64,000 nucleotides of DNA, taken from contig CM068373.1 of assembly GCA_034769895.1 (NCBI GenBank), positions 19,015,967-19,079,966 of the forward strand. The letters run 5' to 3'. A model generated the notes under the pieces. The model ran no database searches and had not been told where the DNA came from. It saw only the letters and a program-made list of their open reading frames with translations. This document shows positions 22,785 to 34,881 of this stretch, in pieces; position 1 is the stretch's first letter; each line of letters opens with the position of its first letter. The translations under genes were made by a program, and so were the position numbers. Source of the stretch: Magicicada septendecula. Its lineage: Eukaryota > Arthropoda > Insecta > Hemiptera > Cicadidae.

Positions 22785-24792
22785 ACTTTACCATTTAGAA
22801 ATGCAGTTTCTACATCCATTTGTTCAATAATTAGACCCATTTGACAACAGTATGATAATAAAATCTTTAAAGTTTGCATTCTCGCAACAGGAGAATAAAC
22901 ATCATCAATTTTATCGGTTTGCTGAAAACCTCTTACAACTAACCTGGCCTTATAAGCATTGTCAGACTTTTTTGTATAAATCCATTTTACATCCAATATT
23001 TTTTTACCATTTACATTTTCAACTAATTGCCAAGTCTTATTTTTATTTAACGAATCAATTTCTTTATCCATAGCTTTTGACCAATATTTACTTTCATTGC
23101 TTTCAAGCGCCTCCTCAAATGTACTAGGAGTATCTGCTCTACAATAATTTGCAAAAATATTACTATTATATACATAATAATCTTCATATCTTTTTGGTGG
23201 GTTTCTTATGCGCTCAGATTTTTTTATTTTATTTTTATTTTCATCCCCTAGATTTTCATCTGTACCTTTAAAGCTATCATCAAGAGATTCATTATCTGAA
23301 GATTCATATACTTCTTCTACTTCTTCATCAGATTCACATTCATTCAAGCCAGTACATTTTACATTTTCTTCAACAATATCAACATGTCTAGCCACTATTA
23401 TTTTTCCATTAATTAGCACTCTATAACCAACTTCACTATAACCGATCAAAATTCCCATATCAGCCTTTTTATCCCACTTAGAAAATCTTTTTTGTTCCGG
23501 TTTTCTTACAAAAACTTTACTACCATATAAATGTAAATTTGAAACATTGCGGTTTTGTCCCAAAAAATATTTCATAAGGAGTTTTCTTTTCTATAGTATT
23601 TGATAACGTACGATTTTTCAAATAAGTAGCAGCACAAACTATTTCAGGCCAATATTTTTTATGGATTTGTGCTTCAGCTAATAAACAACGTGACATCCAT
23701 TATCGTTCTGTTAAACCGTTCTGCGGTTCCATTTAATTCATGTACGTAAGCAGGACAATTATTAATTATAATACCTTTTTCTTTAGCAAAATTATAAATA
23801 TTACCATTTAAATATTCTTTCCCATTATCACATCTCAAAAATTTAATTCTTTTACCTGTTAAGTTTTCACATTCATTTACATATTGAACAAGACAATTCA
23901 AAACTTCTACTTTAGACTTCATGGTATAAACTTTAGCTATCTTACTGTAATCATCAATAAAGGAAATAAAGTATTTTTCTCCGTTTAGACCAGCTGTTTT
24001 AAAAGGTCCACACACATCAGTATGAACAATTTCTAAAATATCTTTTGCTCTTTTTCTATTATTTTCAAATGGAATATTATGCATTTTATTTTCAACACAT
24101 ATTTTACACTTCATGAATTCTGATTCAAGTTCATTTGGAATACCACTTAACAATTTATGTTTACACAAAATATTCAAATAATTAAAATTTACATGGCCCA
24201 GCATACGATGCCACCTTTCTTTTTTACTCATATTATCACCATTTTTATTTGCAACATTTACCAATGACTCTACATTTTTTAATTTACTTTTCATCTTATA
24301 TAGACCATTTTCTTTCCAAGCTACAGCTGTAGTATTACCAAAATTATCAATAATTTTTGTCATTTTACCTTTAGAAATAATCGTATTATTTTCCGTTATT
24401 TTACCATAACTTATTAAATTTGTATGCATATCTTTAGGATAAAATACATTTTGCATGTTTACTTCATTTTTCTTACCAAAAAGATCAAAGTAACTTACCA
24501 CATTACCAATTTTAGTTGCTTTTACAACTCTATTATCTCCCAAATAAACATTAACAGGTTCTTTAAGTATCATACATTTATCAAAATATTTATCATCATT
24601 TATTATATGGTCAGTACAACCGCTATCTAATAACCAATTAATCTCGCAATTATTAAACTTATCTACCTTACTATTATGCGCCGCGTGATAGTCGACTCTT
24701 ATAACCCATGCGCTCGTATCTGGATTCTTCTGCTGCGACTGAGTTGCTTGATGTGTTCTTGCACCTCGCTGACTTCGAAAATTGCCATGCCC
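22785..24792 (-). pseudogene. Copia pol, upstream part: protease, integrase, start of RT
   Basis: In minus-strand order: protease with WLLDSGCTDHII; integrase zinc region with H-x-H (HRMLGHVNF) and CKICVENK; integrase catalytic residues at VHTDVCGPF, FIDDYSK and CDNGKEYLNG; the integrase tail with FSKWDKKADMGILIGY; then the first RT blocks (KTWQLVE, VKWIYTKK, KARLVVRGFQQ) up to ETAFLNG where the inserted LTR element begins. A TGA separates it from gag at 24793-24795. Frame changes occur near 23690 and 23580. It is therefore a decayed polyprotein, with its remainder at 13157-14324. Confidence 0.9.
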
Positions 24793-24795
24793 TCA

Positions 24796-25576
24796 GGCGT
24801 AGTTACCTTTTTCGGTTTCTTGTCGGCCTCGTGGTGCTCGCCATGTATTGCTGCTGCCTGCCGCTTGGCCACCATATTTACAGTCTCTCTTGATATGACC
24901 AGTTTTGCCACATTGAAAGCATGTTCGCTGTTGTCGACTTTTATCCGCCATGAATGCGTTAGATTTTCGTCCAGAATATTCATCCTTTTGATGCTTTATT
25001 TCAGTCATTTGAATTTTACTTTTCACATAATCCACAGTTTGATCTTCTTCTTTTAGTGCGTCTATTAAATCGCCTATATAACTGTATGATTCCGGCAACG
25101 TATTTAACATATAATTTAATTTTTCTTTTTCTGACACACTAGCACCCGCGTTTTTAATCTCGTTCACAGTTTTTTCAAAATCACTGAAGAATGTCGCTGA
25201 ATCAGTATAATTTTTAAGTCTTAATTTTTCCAATTTATTTCTATATACAATTTGCAGTGCCGTAGACTTTTTCAAATACATTTCATCAAACTTTTGAATT
25301 ATTTCATACGCCGCTGTTTTATCACTAATAAATTCCAATTGCTTATTCGTTATAGTACTGTATATATAGTTCATAACCTTTTAAATCATTATCATCCCAC
25401 GGGTCTTTATCCTGCGCCTTTTTTGCTCGTGTTATTACTTCATCACATTTTTTAAATTTAAAAACCAACATAATACGTTTTTTCCACATACTATAGTCCT
25501 CTCCATCAAACACTGGAATTATAATGTCATTGTTCTTCGCCATTTTCTTTGTATCACAGCATGCGACAGCACTCAA
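24796..25576 (-). pseudogene. Copia gag with CCHC zinc knuckle
   Basis: The frame opens in a segment with MAKNNDIIIPVFDGEDYSMW (the M near 25543 fits the family better than the upstream one at 25576), typical of copia-group Gag. A frame change at about 25360 moves to the body, which contains the usual helical UBN2-like region (TALQIVYRNKLEKLRL, SFFSDFE-like) and the nucleocapsid knuckle CFQCGKTGHIKRDC. The frame ends at a TGA at 24793 directly before the protease, where an uninterrupted fusion would be expected. Confidence 0.9.
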
Positions 25577-25633
25577 AAAAACCGATACTCACTTAAACGG
25601 CACTCTTGACCACAAATTTAGTAAACCACGGAC

Positions 25634-25644
25634 CTCTGCTATCA
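25634..25644 (-). promoter_or_regulatory. Copia primer-binding site (tRNA-iMet-like)
   Basis: On the minus strand TGATAGCAGAG directly follows the 5' LTR. It matches the complement of an initiator-Met tRNA 3' end (TGGTAGCAGAG) with one mismatch. The copia family typically primes with this tRNA. Confidence 0.6.
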
Positions 25645-25849
25645 TGTTAAAGTGTGAAATAAAGAAATATAAGAGTTTACACTGTATAATAAAGTTTATT
25701 AACCCATACACAAATACATACTAAATACGCAGTGCTACGGTCGTGCGTCACTTACGGCGTCTTACTACAAACTAAAAACTAACAAACTTATACATGCTTA
25801 CACGCATTACATATATTGTACAATATAAATGTATTACATATATTCAACA
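25645..25849 (-). repeat. Copia 5' LTR
   Basis: 205 bp, TG...CA, partner of 12892-13097. The TTGAT duplication follows at 25850-25854. Confidence 0.92.
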
Positions 25850-25854
25850 TTGAT

Positions 25855-26340
25855 AGTGAAATTTTTTAAAACTTTGTAAAATGTATTATAATGAAACTTT
25901 TTCAACATTAATTATAAAGAAACTGATAAAAAACAATAAATTATTTGTAAATTGATAACGTATTTATGAATTTCATCCTCAGTCAAATAGTTACGTCTTT
26001 TTCAAAGGTTGTTTATCAGATATACTCAAAACTAAAATAAAATTGTACACATTGTAGAACTTTTATAAGATAAACAATATGAATTGTTTATAAAATAATA
26101 CACTTACAGACCTTTGTATGTTCGTAAACTAAGCACAACATAACCTCCAAGCACACTTGTGCACAAAGCACCAAAACACGTATGACAGATGCAAAATATT
26201 TACCACAGCCACACATATTACATCACAGCAAGAATCAACGAATACCAGATCTTTGAAAAACAGTCCACTAGAGTGCATCATGCATAACATCACAACTAAT
26301 GTTGTATATTGGCAATACTGAGGCAGTGAAAGTTGAAAAC
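25855..26340. other. AT-rich non-coding DNA
   Basis: No gene or repeat is recognised between the copia duplication and the 8-bp duplication of the next element. Confidence 0.5.
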
Positions 26341-26348
26341 GTACATAT

Positions 26349-29300
26349 TAGGGTGGAACGAAAAAATCAAGTTTGGATTTTTAATTTGTAATAGCACGGA
26401 AAAGTTGCCTTTTGGTGTAGATAAGAGAAAAAAAGATATGAAAAATATTGGAGCACATCTTGAGGTGCCGCAAGGACGATAAATTTTCATAAAATTGCAA
26501 TTTTCGGTAGATTTTTAAGTTTTTTAAAGAAGTTGTCAAAATTTTTTTTTATTTCAAATACTGTCAAAAAAGCAGTTTTTATATCAAAAAAGACATACAA
26601 TTTTTTTTTCACTTTTTGGATTATGTCTTGAGGTGCCGCAAGAACGATAAAGTTTTATAAAAACACACTTTTTGTAACTTTTTCAAAGAATTTTACGTGT
26701 CTCGATTATGCAATAAAAAGTTTCAATAGGCGTTTTAATATGAATAGAAAGATAAAAATGTTATCCCTGCGGATGTTCGGAGGGGGAAGGGGGCGGAAGG
26801 CGGAGATTTGTTTGCGTGTGGTGACAAGCTCAGATCAGGTGTCAGTCGCTTTGCCGAGTTCAGTTGAGTTGGCGTCTATTGTGTAACAGATTAACGTAAT
26901 ATTTTGTTAGTTTGTGTGCTACTTTATTGTTGTGAGTTAAAATGGCTCAGTCTAAACAAGTGAAGACAAGACAAATTTCGGAATGTCCTATTTTTGGAAG
27001 ATTTAGTGATTTGTGTGAAATTGTACTGCCTACTTACGAAGATGTAATAAAGTGCTACTGTTATATTAGACATAACCTCAAAGTTGCGTCAGGGAAAGAT
27101 CCTACTGTAAGTGAAATATCTGAGACTTTAGTTCCAAAAATAGAACAAATATGGTCAATAGCTTCTATTCCCGTTGTTTCTAACCTTAGAATTTCACAAA
27201 TGATAAAAGTTTATCATGCTAAATATTGGCATTTATTAAGGTCTAAAAGTAGAAAAGGGTCAGATAAGTTTGACTCGAACCTCGCAAAATTTAGAGAAGA
27301 AGCTGAACGTTTATTTGATATTGCTGCCTGCAAGTGTCAAAACTTTGATACTTGTAGTTGTATAAAAGAAAAAAAGTACCAGTTTTAGAACAAGAGTTTC
27401 TAAAAGATCAATGCTCTACCAGGAAAATGGTTATAGGTAATGTTGATATAGCTACCACAAGCGCTTTGAAGAAGAAAGAAGCAAGAAAAAGTAAAGAACT
27501 ACAGAGAACAGTTAAGTTTAATCAAGAACGGACAAAAAATACTAGTGTATCAGAAATGGTTACTGACGACAATGACAGCGCTGAAGAGGCAAACCAACCA
27601 GGTCCTTCAAATATACAAGAAGAGATAAATCTACCAGGCCCTTCAAAACTGAAAAAAGAGAAAAAGATAAGCACTCAAATGCATATTAAATTGCCATCTG
27701 TAGCTTCCATTTGTGACTGTACTGGAATATCAGATAGAGCTGCTGCAGCTATAGCTAGTGCTGCTTTACAGGACTTGGGTGTAATCACAGGGGAAGACAA
27801 AACCAGAGTAATAGACAGGATGAAAATTAGATGAACAAGATCAAAAAATCGAAGAGATCTCATTAATGACAGTCTTTATGATCAGATAACTGAAAATAGA
27901 GGATTGTTTTTTGATGGAAGAAGAGACAAAACAATTGTTCAAGAAAAGAAAGGAATTAAGTTGTACAAAAAAGGTATTTCAGAAGAGCATGTTTCACTAA
28001 TAGAGGAACCAAACTCAAAGTTTTTAGGCCACGTAACACCTAAATCTGGCACTGGAAAAGACGTAGCAGACAGCATACTGGAGTTTCTTGAAGAAAGAGA
28101 ACGCAACGAACAACTTTTGAACTTTACTGCTATTGGGTGTGATGGAACCGTTGTAAACACTGGACATAATAATGGTGTGATTTCTTTGATGGAAAATGAA
28201 ATAGGAAGACCTTTACAATGGTTAGTTTGTTTGTTCCATGGAAATGAGCTACCTTTGCGGCATCTTTTTTGTCATTTAGATGGTAAAACGAAGGGACCGA
28301 AATGAGTTTAAAGGCGAAATAGGTCAGCAGCTGGAAAACTGTGCTAATCTTCCTGTGGTTACTTTCTTGCCAATTGAAAATAACCTTCCTCTTTTGGAGA
28401 ACATAAATGATTTAAGTACAGATCAGAAGTATTTATTGGATATGTGTATCGCTGTATCAAGTGGAAATTGCTCGCTAGATTTATCTTTTAAGAAACCCTG
28501 GAAAACTTGCTCACTCCAGGTGGCTTACATTAGCAAACCATATACTTAGATTGTATGTGGCAACTGAAAATCCAACTGAAAACCTTAAGACTCTGGCTGA
28601 GTACATTGTGAAAGTGTATGCACCTGTGTGGTTTAACATTAAGTTAAAACCTTCATGTACTTATGGTTCCAAACATCTGTTTAAGCTTATCTCATATTCA
28701 CGCTATCTCTCTGATGATTTCAAGAACGTTCTAGACCTGGTTATTCAAAGAAATGGGTACTTTACTGCTGCAGAAAATCTCCTTTTGTCCATGCTATGTG
28801 ATGAGCGCATAAATGTAAGAGAACTTGGTTTACGACGTGTTTTAAAAGCAAGAACAGAAAGTAGAGGCGGAGTCAGGAAGTTTAAAGTTCCAAAGATAAA
28901 CTTTGATGCAAAGGATTACATCGACATGATCTCATGGGCTGAAAATGACGTAACTGAACCCCCCTTGGTAAAACATGTTTCCATTGACTCTCTCAAAGAC
29001 TTTATACGGAAGACATCTGAAGCTCAACCAAATAGTAAAGTGGACCTGCTTATCGACTTTCCCCGGCTTCCTTGTCACACACAAGCAGTGGAAAGAGCTG
29101 TGAAACTGGTGACCGAATCGGCTCAAAATGTCTGGTTCAATTGCAAGAGAAGGATATATAAGAGCAAAAATTGACTCACGTGAGAACATGCCAAAATTTG
29201 ATTCAAAAAAACAGTTTAATGTGTCAATGAAGTAGAAACAAACATTATGCAGCTGTAACATTTGTAATTATTAAGGGTTTTTTAAATAATAAAAAATGAA

Positions 29301-29789
29301 CTTTCAATGTCTTTAAAAGTGTATTATGATATTTTTTTACGTGTGCTCTAATAAAAAAAATATATAATTGATTTGACGAGCTTTTATTTCAACCTTATTT
29401 ACTACTATTTGTAACAACCAAAATGTTCGCAAAAGTTTCAAAATTAGCAAAAATACAAACTTTTTGACATTAAAAAATATTTTTTTATTATTATATTTTG
29501 TAATTAATAATTGTTTCCAATTCTAATGCTTATATATGTATTTACAACTATCTTTTATAACATTATATGTACGTACGAGAAAACCATAAAAAATAATTTA
29601 TCAAAGTTTATAATTTTTCAATTTTTTTAATTTTTTTACAAACTTTAAGCTCTTTGCGGCACCTCAAGATGTTGTAGTATAGCAACCAAATTTTTTTTTC
29701 TTCTTTTTGAACCTAAAAGGCAACTTTTCCCCACTATTACAAAACTAAAAAAAAAAAAACTAAAAAAAGGCCATTTTCGTTCCACGCTA
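26349..29789 (+). mobile_element. hAT-like DNA transposon
   Basis: Inverted repeats begin TAGGGTGGAACGAAAA (left) and TAGCGTGGAACGAAAA (right, minus strand) and remain similar for over 100 bp, sharing AAAAGTTGCCTTTT. They are flanked by a perfect 8-bp duplication GTACATAT (26341-26348 and 29790-29797), the hallmark length of hAT elements. A subterminal CTTGAGGTGCCGCAA is repeated at 26459 and 26627 and, inverted, at 29654-29667. Length is 3441 bp. The transposase is inactivated. Confidence 0.88.
26942..29235 (+). pseudogene. hAT-like transposase, multiply frameshifted
   Basis: The frame opens MAQSKQVKTRQISECPIFG. It then has a helical N-terminal part, a Cys-rich spot (CKCQNFDTCSCI) and the segment LPSVASICDCTGISDRAAAA. 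Next comes the catalytic-core start TAIGCDGTVVNTG, then CLFHGNELPLRHL. It ends with RLPCHTQAVERAVKLVTE, comparable to the C-terminal region that closes hAT-type transposases. Breaks are a frame change near 27360-27388, a TGA at 27832-27834 with the frame open on both sides, frame changes near 28290, 28500 and 29125, and the expected end in another frame at 29235. The family is common in insects and cnidarians in my recollection; the hAT assignment rests mainly on the 8-bp duplication. Confidence 0.75.
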
Positions 29790-29827
29790 GTACATATACG
29801 TGATTACTGAATTTGGTCCCTCAGAGG

Positions 29828-29829
<2 letters not shown>

Positions 29830-29859
<30 letters not shown>

Positions 29860-29864
29860 TATAT
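29830..29864. repeat. Poly-A followed by (AT)n
   Basis: A run of A then about ten AT units, directly before the presumed LTR end at 29865. It may be the AT-rich insertion target. Confidence 0.9.
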
Positions 29865-32800
29865 TGTAATAAATCTTATATACAAATAATTTTTTATTAA
29901 AAGAAAATTTTTAATTATGTTTATTTTTTCTATTTAATTAATTAATTAATTAATTATAATTTTTAATTACTTGAATGGTAGATTGGTTATTGTGTATGTA
30001 GAAATATTTGTTTCACTAGTGTTAATCTTGTTATGTCTATTGTATCAAAGTATTCTCTCTTCTAACTCAGCTCCTCTTCTTCTTCTTCTTGGTTTATTTT
30101 TCTAATCCTTCTAAATTATGTTAAGAAGAAAGAAAAAACTAATGTTTATAATACAAATAATAATGAACACAAGTATTTGAAACAATTCTGATATTTTTTT
30201 TTTAAATTGTGCGCCAATCTTACGCACATCGATAATGGCTGTGGCTAAGACTCGTCTCAGGTCGATAGTGATACAAGACAAAAATATAGTATTACAAAAA
30301 TTAATTAGTTGAGTTCTTTGAACTGTTGAAATGGTCAGAGAAGGGCAAGCAACAAGATACAGTACTTACAATTAATTCAATCTTAACTATTATTCCATAA
30401 AAATAACATAATTCAGAAAATGTCATTGAATAAGTAAAAATTTGAACCAAATCGTAGTATGACGTCATGTTGCCGCTAGCTTCGACAGGCTGTGTCCCGC
30501 TCACTCTGCAAATAAAGTATGGCTGCCGTCCGCTTTGGTTTTCAGCTACCCACGCCAACTGCTATATTTGGTCTTCTTTCTCAAATATAAATGTGGATCT
30601 CGTACTCTGCGATGTTGTAGTACCTCTGGATAATTATTTGAGTGTTCACTCCTCCTCGGCGATGTTGTTCTGTGCTGGATTAATGGTGCAGTGTTCCATG
30701 TTCAAAATCTGTTTGAGATCGTGGTTCTATTAATATTGGTGTTGTGTGAATTTTCAATATGGGGGTTGATTCCATGTGCCGCTGTGCTGGATCGTATTAT
30801 TACTGTTGTTCTGTTTCAGTTTCGGTTGTTAGTTGAGTTATTAGTTGTTAATTTTCACTTGGTAACCTCTATAGTATGTTTTGAGGCTGTTCTTTAATTT
30901 TCTCAAACTATTTATAAATTGCAGATCTTCTGTCGGTAACTTTTGATCCATACACTTTCACGTTTAACAATAGACTGATGACTTAAAATCGTCGTTTTAG
31001 GTGGTAATTTCCAAAATATCTTATTCTTCTTCCCATTGTCTGTAAACAGCTGCATGCCTTGGATTTGATTTCATCTTATAAAATTATATGACAATTTTTC
31101 CTATTTATTGCTATAACTTAATTATTTATTAATTTTATGAAAATTTAACTATCTAGCAATATTCTTGTTCTAATTTTACGTAATTCAATATATAACTTGA
31201 CCTATTTTAAGTTCAAATAAGCCCAGAATTTACATTTTTTGATATTTCTTATAGGCCTTATTATTTTTTACATAATTAGTAATTAAATGATTTACAAGTG
31301 ATTTTATGTTAACATTTTCTTTAAATAATTTTACTCACTTCATGATTATTGTTTGTTGTTAATAATTTGTTGTTATAATACTCCAATATTGACTAATTTA
31401 CATTTTATCTATATTGAGTTCCTTGTTAGGCCTTGTATTACATATTTCCAAATAAAGTTAATTTTATCCTTTGGTCATTACATTTATTATTATTTGTTTT
31501 TGTGCTGATTATATCTACATATCTTTATTTTACGTTGACTAGTTTCTATTAATTATATACAGTTCTATTGAATTTATTCATTTGGATTTGACTCTATAGT
31601 AGTAGTTGATTTTGGTCTAAAATACTGTTTTGTTTTTTCTATTGGGTTTTTTAATTAGTTTGTTATATTATTCTTTATATGGTTTACAATTAAAAAATAT
31701 ATTCATATTATCTTCTTGCCTTCTCTGCCTTAACAAAACTTTGAAATTATTGAACATTATTTAAATACAACATAACATCTTATATCTATTATTTTTCATA
31801 TATCACCTAATTATAACAAAAATATCTTATACCTATCATCTTTAACTGTATTATTCAATTATAACAAAATATCTTATGCCTATCCTCTTTAACTATATTA
31901 TTTAGTTATAACAAAAATATCTTATCCTTATCATTTCCTATATATAATTTGATTAAAATAAAAACATCTTATTACTAATAATACTCTCAGTCATTAACTG
32001 TCTTTTGTATTTATGTTTCTTCTTGTAACAATTTAACTATGATAAAAACATCTTATATCTATTATTTTTTATATATAATTTTCCAAACACTCTTATTACT
32101 AATAATATTCTCAGTCCTTGACCGTCTTTCTTTGTATTTTTAGTTTTTTTTATTGTAACACTCTACACTAATAGCAGTCTTTTAAATCATTTTTATTTCC
32201 TTCACTATTTATTTATTATAGTTTTTTCACTTTGTTATTCACTACACTCACGGTAGTCTCTAACTAGTATTATATTTATTCGGGTATTTCACCTTCTATT
32301 CTCTACACTAATGGTAGTCTTTTTATTTGTTTCTACACTATGGTAGTCTTTTCACTCTTATTCTGGTTTGTTCTTAAATTATGCTTACATTTATTTTACA
32401 ATTCATTTTGATGGTAATGTATCCTGTAACTTGGGTTATTGGGTCTAACATTTATCATTGGTTTAATTCCGTTTAATTGGTATTCTTTCTTCATAATATC
32501 TTGGGAATAGCCTTTCTTGATTCTGTATTCCTTGTATGAAACTTGACATAGTTTGCTTCTTCTTTTTTATTCTATTAGTATTTCCTTATCTTTGTGTTTT
32601 CATATCCTTAGGTCCTTAGGTCCTTAGGTTAGGTGTATTCAATGAATCTTACTTGATTATTCTATTTCATTTATTTTTTATTTATAGCTCCTAATGAGTA
32701 TATTATCGGTTTTGTATTTTGGGGTTTTCTGCTTTTTAATTTAATAATTTGCCCCTTATTACCTTTTCATTACTGCTCCTCATCTTACTTCATTTATTTT

Positions 32801-33063
32801 TTCCATTTATCTTCTCATTTACTGCTCCTCAACCTACTGGGTATATTGATATTGTACTGGGGGTTTATATAGATGGTTTCTTTTATATGGACCAAGAGTT
32901 TTCTTTGTTATTGAGTTTATTTTTATTAATATTTTATCGACTTTAATGATCAGCTTCTTTAAGTCATTTTTAACCATTTATTTTTCTCACTCACTATTGA
33001 TAGTTTCTTCTTTTTAATGTTGTATTAAGTTAAATTTTAAGGTGATAATTCTGTTATGCTACA
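29865..33063 (-). mobile_element. Probable solo copy of the ~3 kb LTR family
   Basis: TG at 29865 and CA at 33063, each bordered by (AT)n, give 3199 bp, close to the length of the two inverted LTRs at 1980-11070. It has the same pyrimidine-rich + strand as 8225-11070 and TAGGCCTTA landmarks at similar distances from the end (31254 here, 9672 there). Detailed alignment was not possible by eye and similarity in the first kilobase is not evident, so this is a tentative, diverged member. No primer site or internal region adjoins it. Open frames inside it (for example 32749-32946) are low complexity. Confidence 0.4.
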
Positions 33064-33672
33064 ATATATATACAGTAAACCCTCGATTTAACGGACTAAT
33101 TGGGGCTGAGGGGTGTCCGTAAAATTGAAAGTCCGTTAAATCACAAATTTTGTTTTTTGAGGATATATTTAAGTCAAATAGGCCTATAACACTTGAAAAT
33201 TTAATATTATTAATATCATGCAAATATCGTATTGTTCCGAATACAAGCCGCACTTTTTCTCCTAAAAACATGTGCGCTAATTTGGCCTGCGGCTTGCATT
33301 CGCGCGCTAACGAAATTCGAAGTTATACCTGACTTCTGGCGGGACGAACGCTTTTGGTATCTATGAGTTGTTTACTGCCTAAGCAACAGCAGTTTGCCTG
33401 GCTGTAGTTAACTCTGGCGTTATGATTTATGACTACAACCGAATGTTTTAACAGCAAACTGAAGAAAGAATAGGAAGATAAAGTGTAAGTGCGTGTGCAT
33501 GCGCGCGTGCTCGCACCCTTCTGTAGGCAGCAAGACAGAGGATGAGTAGAGGGGGTGTGAGTAACATGTTTCTAAACGGGTAAACTGCCAGTGTGGTTTT
33601 CTATTGTAACAGCGACAACATCGCTTATCTGTACTTTGTTTTCATTCGGCGTTTTTGTAGTGCGTTTGCGGT

Positions 33673-34370
33673 ATGAGTGATATTGTGGAGACTAAAGGCA
33701 CACAGTCAAATCAAATAAAACATAACCCGTACGATGCGAATTATAAATTAATTGTGATACAAAATGTAGAAAAACCATGCAATCGTGAAGCCGCAAGGAA
33801 ATTCGATATTGATGAATCCTGTATTCGACGATGGAGAAAACAGAAGGAACGACTTTTAAATGCAAATACTGCGCGACGAGCATTCGCGGGACCTCAAGTT
33901 GGGCGTTTTGTAGCAGTAGAGTCCAGCGTCTGTGAATACGTACGGCTTTTAAGAAGGCAAGGACTCCCTGTCACTAGACATGTTTTAAAATTAAAAGCTT
34001 TAGAAATCGCAGAAGAATTAAAAGTCTCCGGTTTCAAAGCCAGCTTCGGGTGTATAAGACGAATGATGCGGCGAAATGGATTTGCATTTAAATGACATAC
34101 ATCACTCGCGCTAAAACTACCGAGTGACTACGAAGAAAAACTCCTACAGTATCAGCGATTTGTCATTCATTTACGCAAGAAGCATAATTATTCACTTGAA
34201 CACATGGGAAATGCCGATGAAATGCCCGTATTTTTTATTTACGTATATTTACGGTGGACTAAAAGGGAACCAAATCTGTAACAATAAAGATTACGGGAAA
34301 TGAAAAATTACGTGCCAGTGTAATGCTTGCTGTATTAGCCGATGGACGAATATTTCACAGTGAAATAAGA
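33673..34370 (+). pseudogene. Pogo/Tigger-like transposase, N-terminal part
   Basis: The ORF 33673-34095 has an N-terminal PSQ/homeodomain-like helix-turn-helix (NYKLIVIQNVEKPCNREAARKFDIDESCIRRWRKQ), then a CENP-B-type second helix-turn-helix (VCEYVRLLRRQGLPVTRHVLK) ending FGCIRRMMRRNGFAFK. A TGA at 34093-34095 is followed in frame by LPSDYEEKL and GNADEMPVFF, the start of the DDE domain with its first Asp. A frame change follows, then KITGNEKLRASVMLAVLADG. The remainder of the catalytic domain, with the other two acidic residues, is missing. Confidence 0.85.
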
Positions 34371-34413
34371 TATTATATTGATCAGTGTATATTGTTCAGT
34401 GTTAGTCGTCGTG

Positions 34414-34587
34414 ATGTCTTCTACTGAACGTGTGCGACGCCTGCGTCAACGACAACGCAAAGACGGGGATCATGAAGAATTAAATGAATTCTTGATGAAT
34501 ACTCCGTTCTCATCAAATACAATTGAAGATGAGAAAATTTGCGTGTTTCAAGACAAGAAGAAAAGAAACGAAAGAATGCTGCGATAG
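34414..34587 (+). CDS. Small ORF inside the pogo-like element, unknown
   Basis: 57 residues from MSSTERVRRLRQRQRKDGDHEEL, very basic at the N-terminus, ending KKKRNERMLR. It does not belong to the pogo transposase and lies where the catalytic domain should be. The Arg-rich start resembles basic segments at the start of other transposon-encoded proteins, but no family was recognised. It may be captured sequence or chance. Confidence 0.3.
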   Translation: MSSTERVRRLRQRQRKDGDHEELNEFLMNTPFSSNTIEDEKICVFQDKKKRNERMLR

Positions 34588-34881
34588 CCAAGCAATATGG
34601 CCAGAACAGGAGAGTCTGCAGTTTATGCACATTATACGTTTGAAAAGCCTAAAAACATTATCATGCTTTTTTTTTCCTGTCCGTTAAATCCGAAGTCTGT
34701 TAAATCGAGGGTTTACTGTATATGTGATTACTGATCAAAAGGTTAATGATATATGTTCTAGTATTAAACTATTGAAAGTATATAGTTGAGGGTTCATTCA
34801 CAAAAACGGACTTTTTTAAAATAAGGAGGAAAAAATGTGTTTATAAATTATAAACATACTGTACCTGTATCAGATACATAT

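Larger units (their letters stand above)
12892..25849 (-). mobile_element. Copia-type LTR retrotransposon containing two further nested elements
   Basis: LTRs of 206 and 205 bp bound the element, each TG...CA, with a perfect 5-bp target duplication TTGAT at 12887-12891 and 25850-25854. By eye the LTRs differ at roughly seven positions. A tRNA-iMet-like primer site and a purine tract abut the LTRs. Gag, protease, integrase, RT and RNase H follow in the copia order, integrase before RT. The RT coding region is cut at 14324/22785 by an 8.46 kb LTR element. Stops and frameshifts make it inactive even without that insertion. Confidence 0.93.
33073..34718 (+). mobile_element. Pogo/Tigger-like DNA transposon, internally deleted
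   Basis: Inverted repeats CAGTAAACCCTCGATTTAAC at both ends with TA duplications (33071-33072 and 34719-34720). It landed in the TATATA just outside the LTR end at 33063. The 1646 bp are too short for a full pogo element and the catalytic domain is largely gone. Confidence 0.9.

Noticed and set aside
30200..30235. TTGGCGCAC on minus near 30215 as a primer site for the LTR at 29865-33063
   Set aside because: It lies inside the presumed LTR, not at its end, and lacks the following CACCCGGGA.
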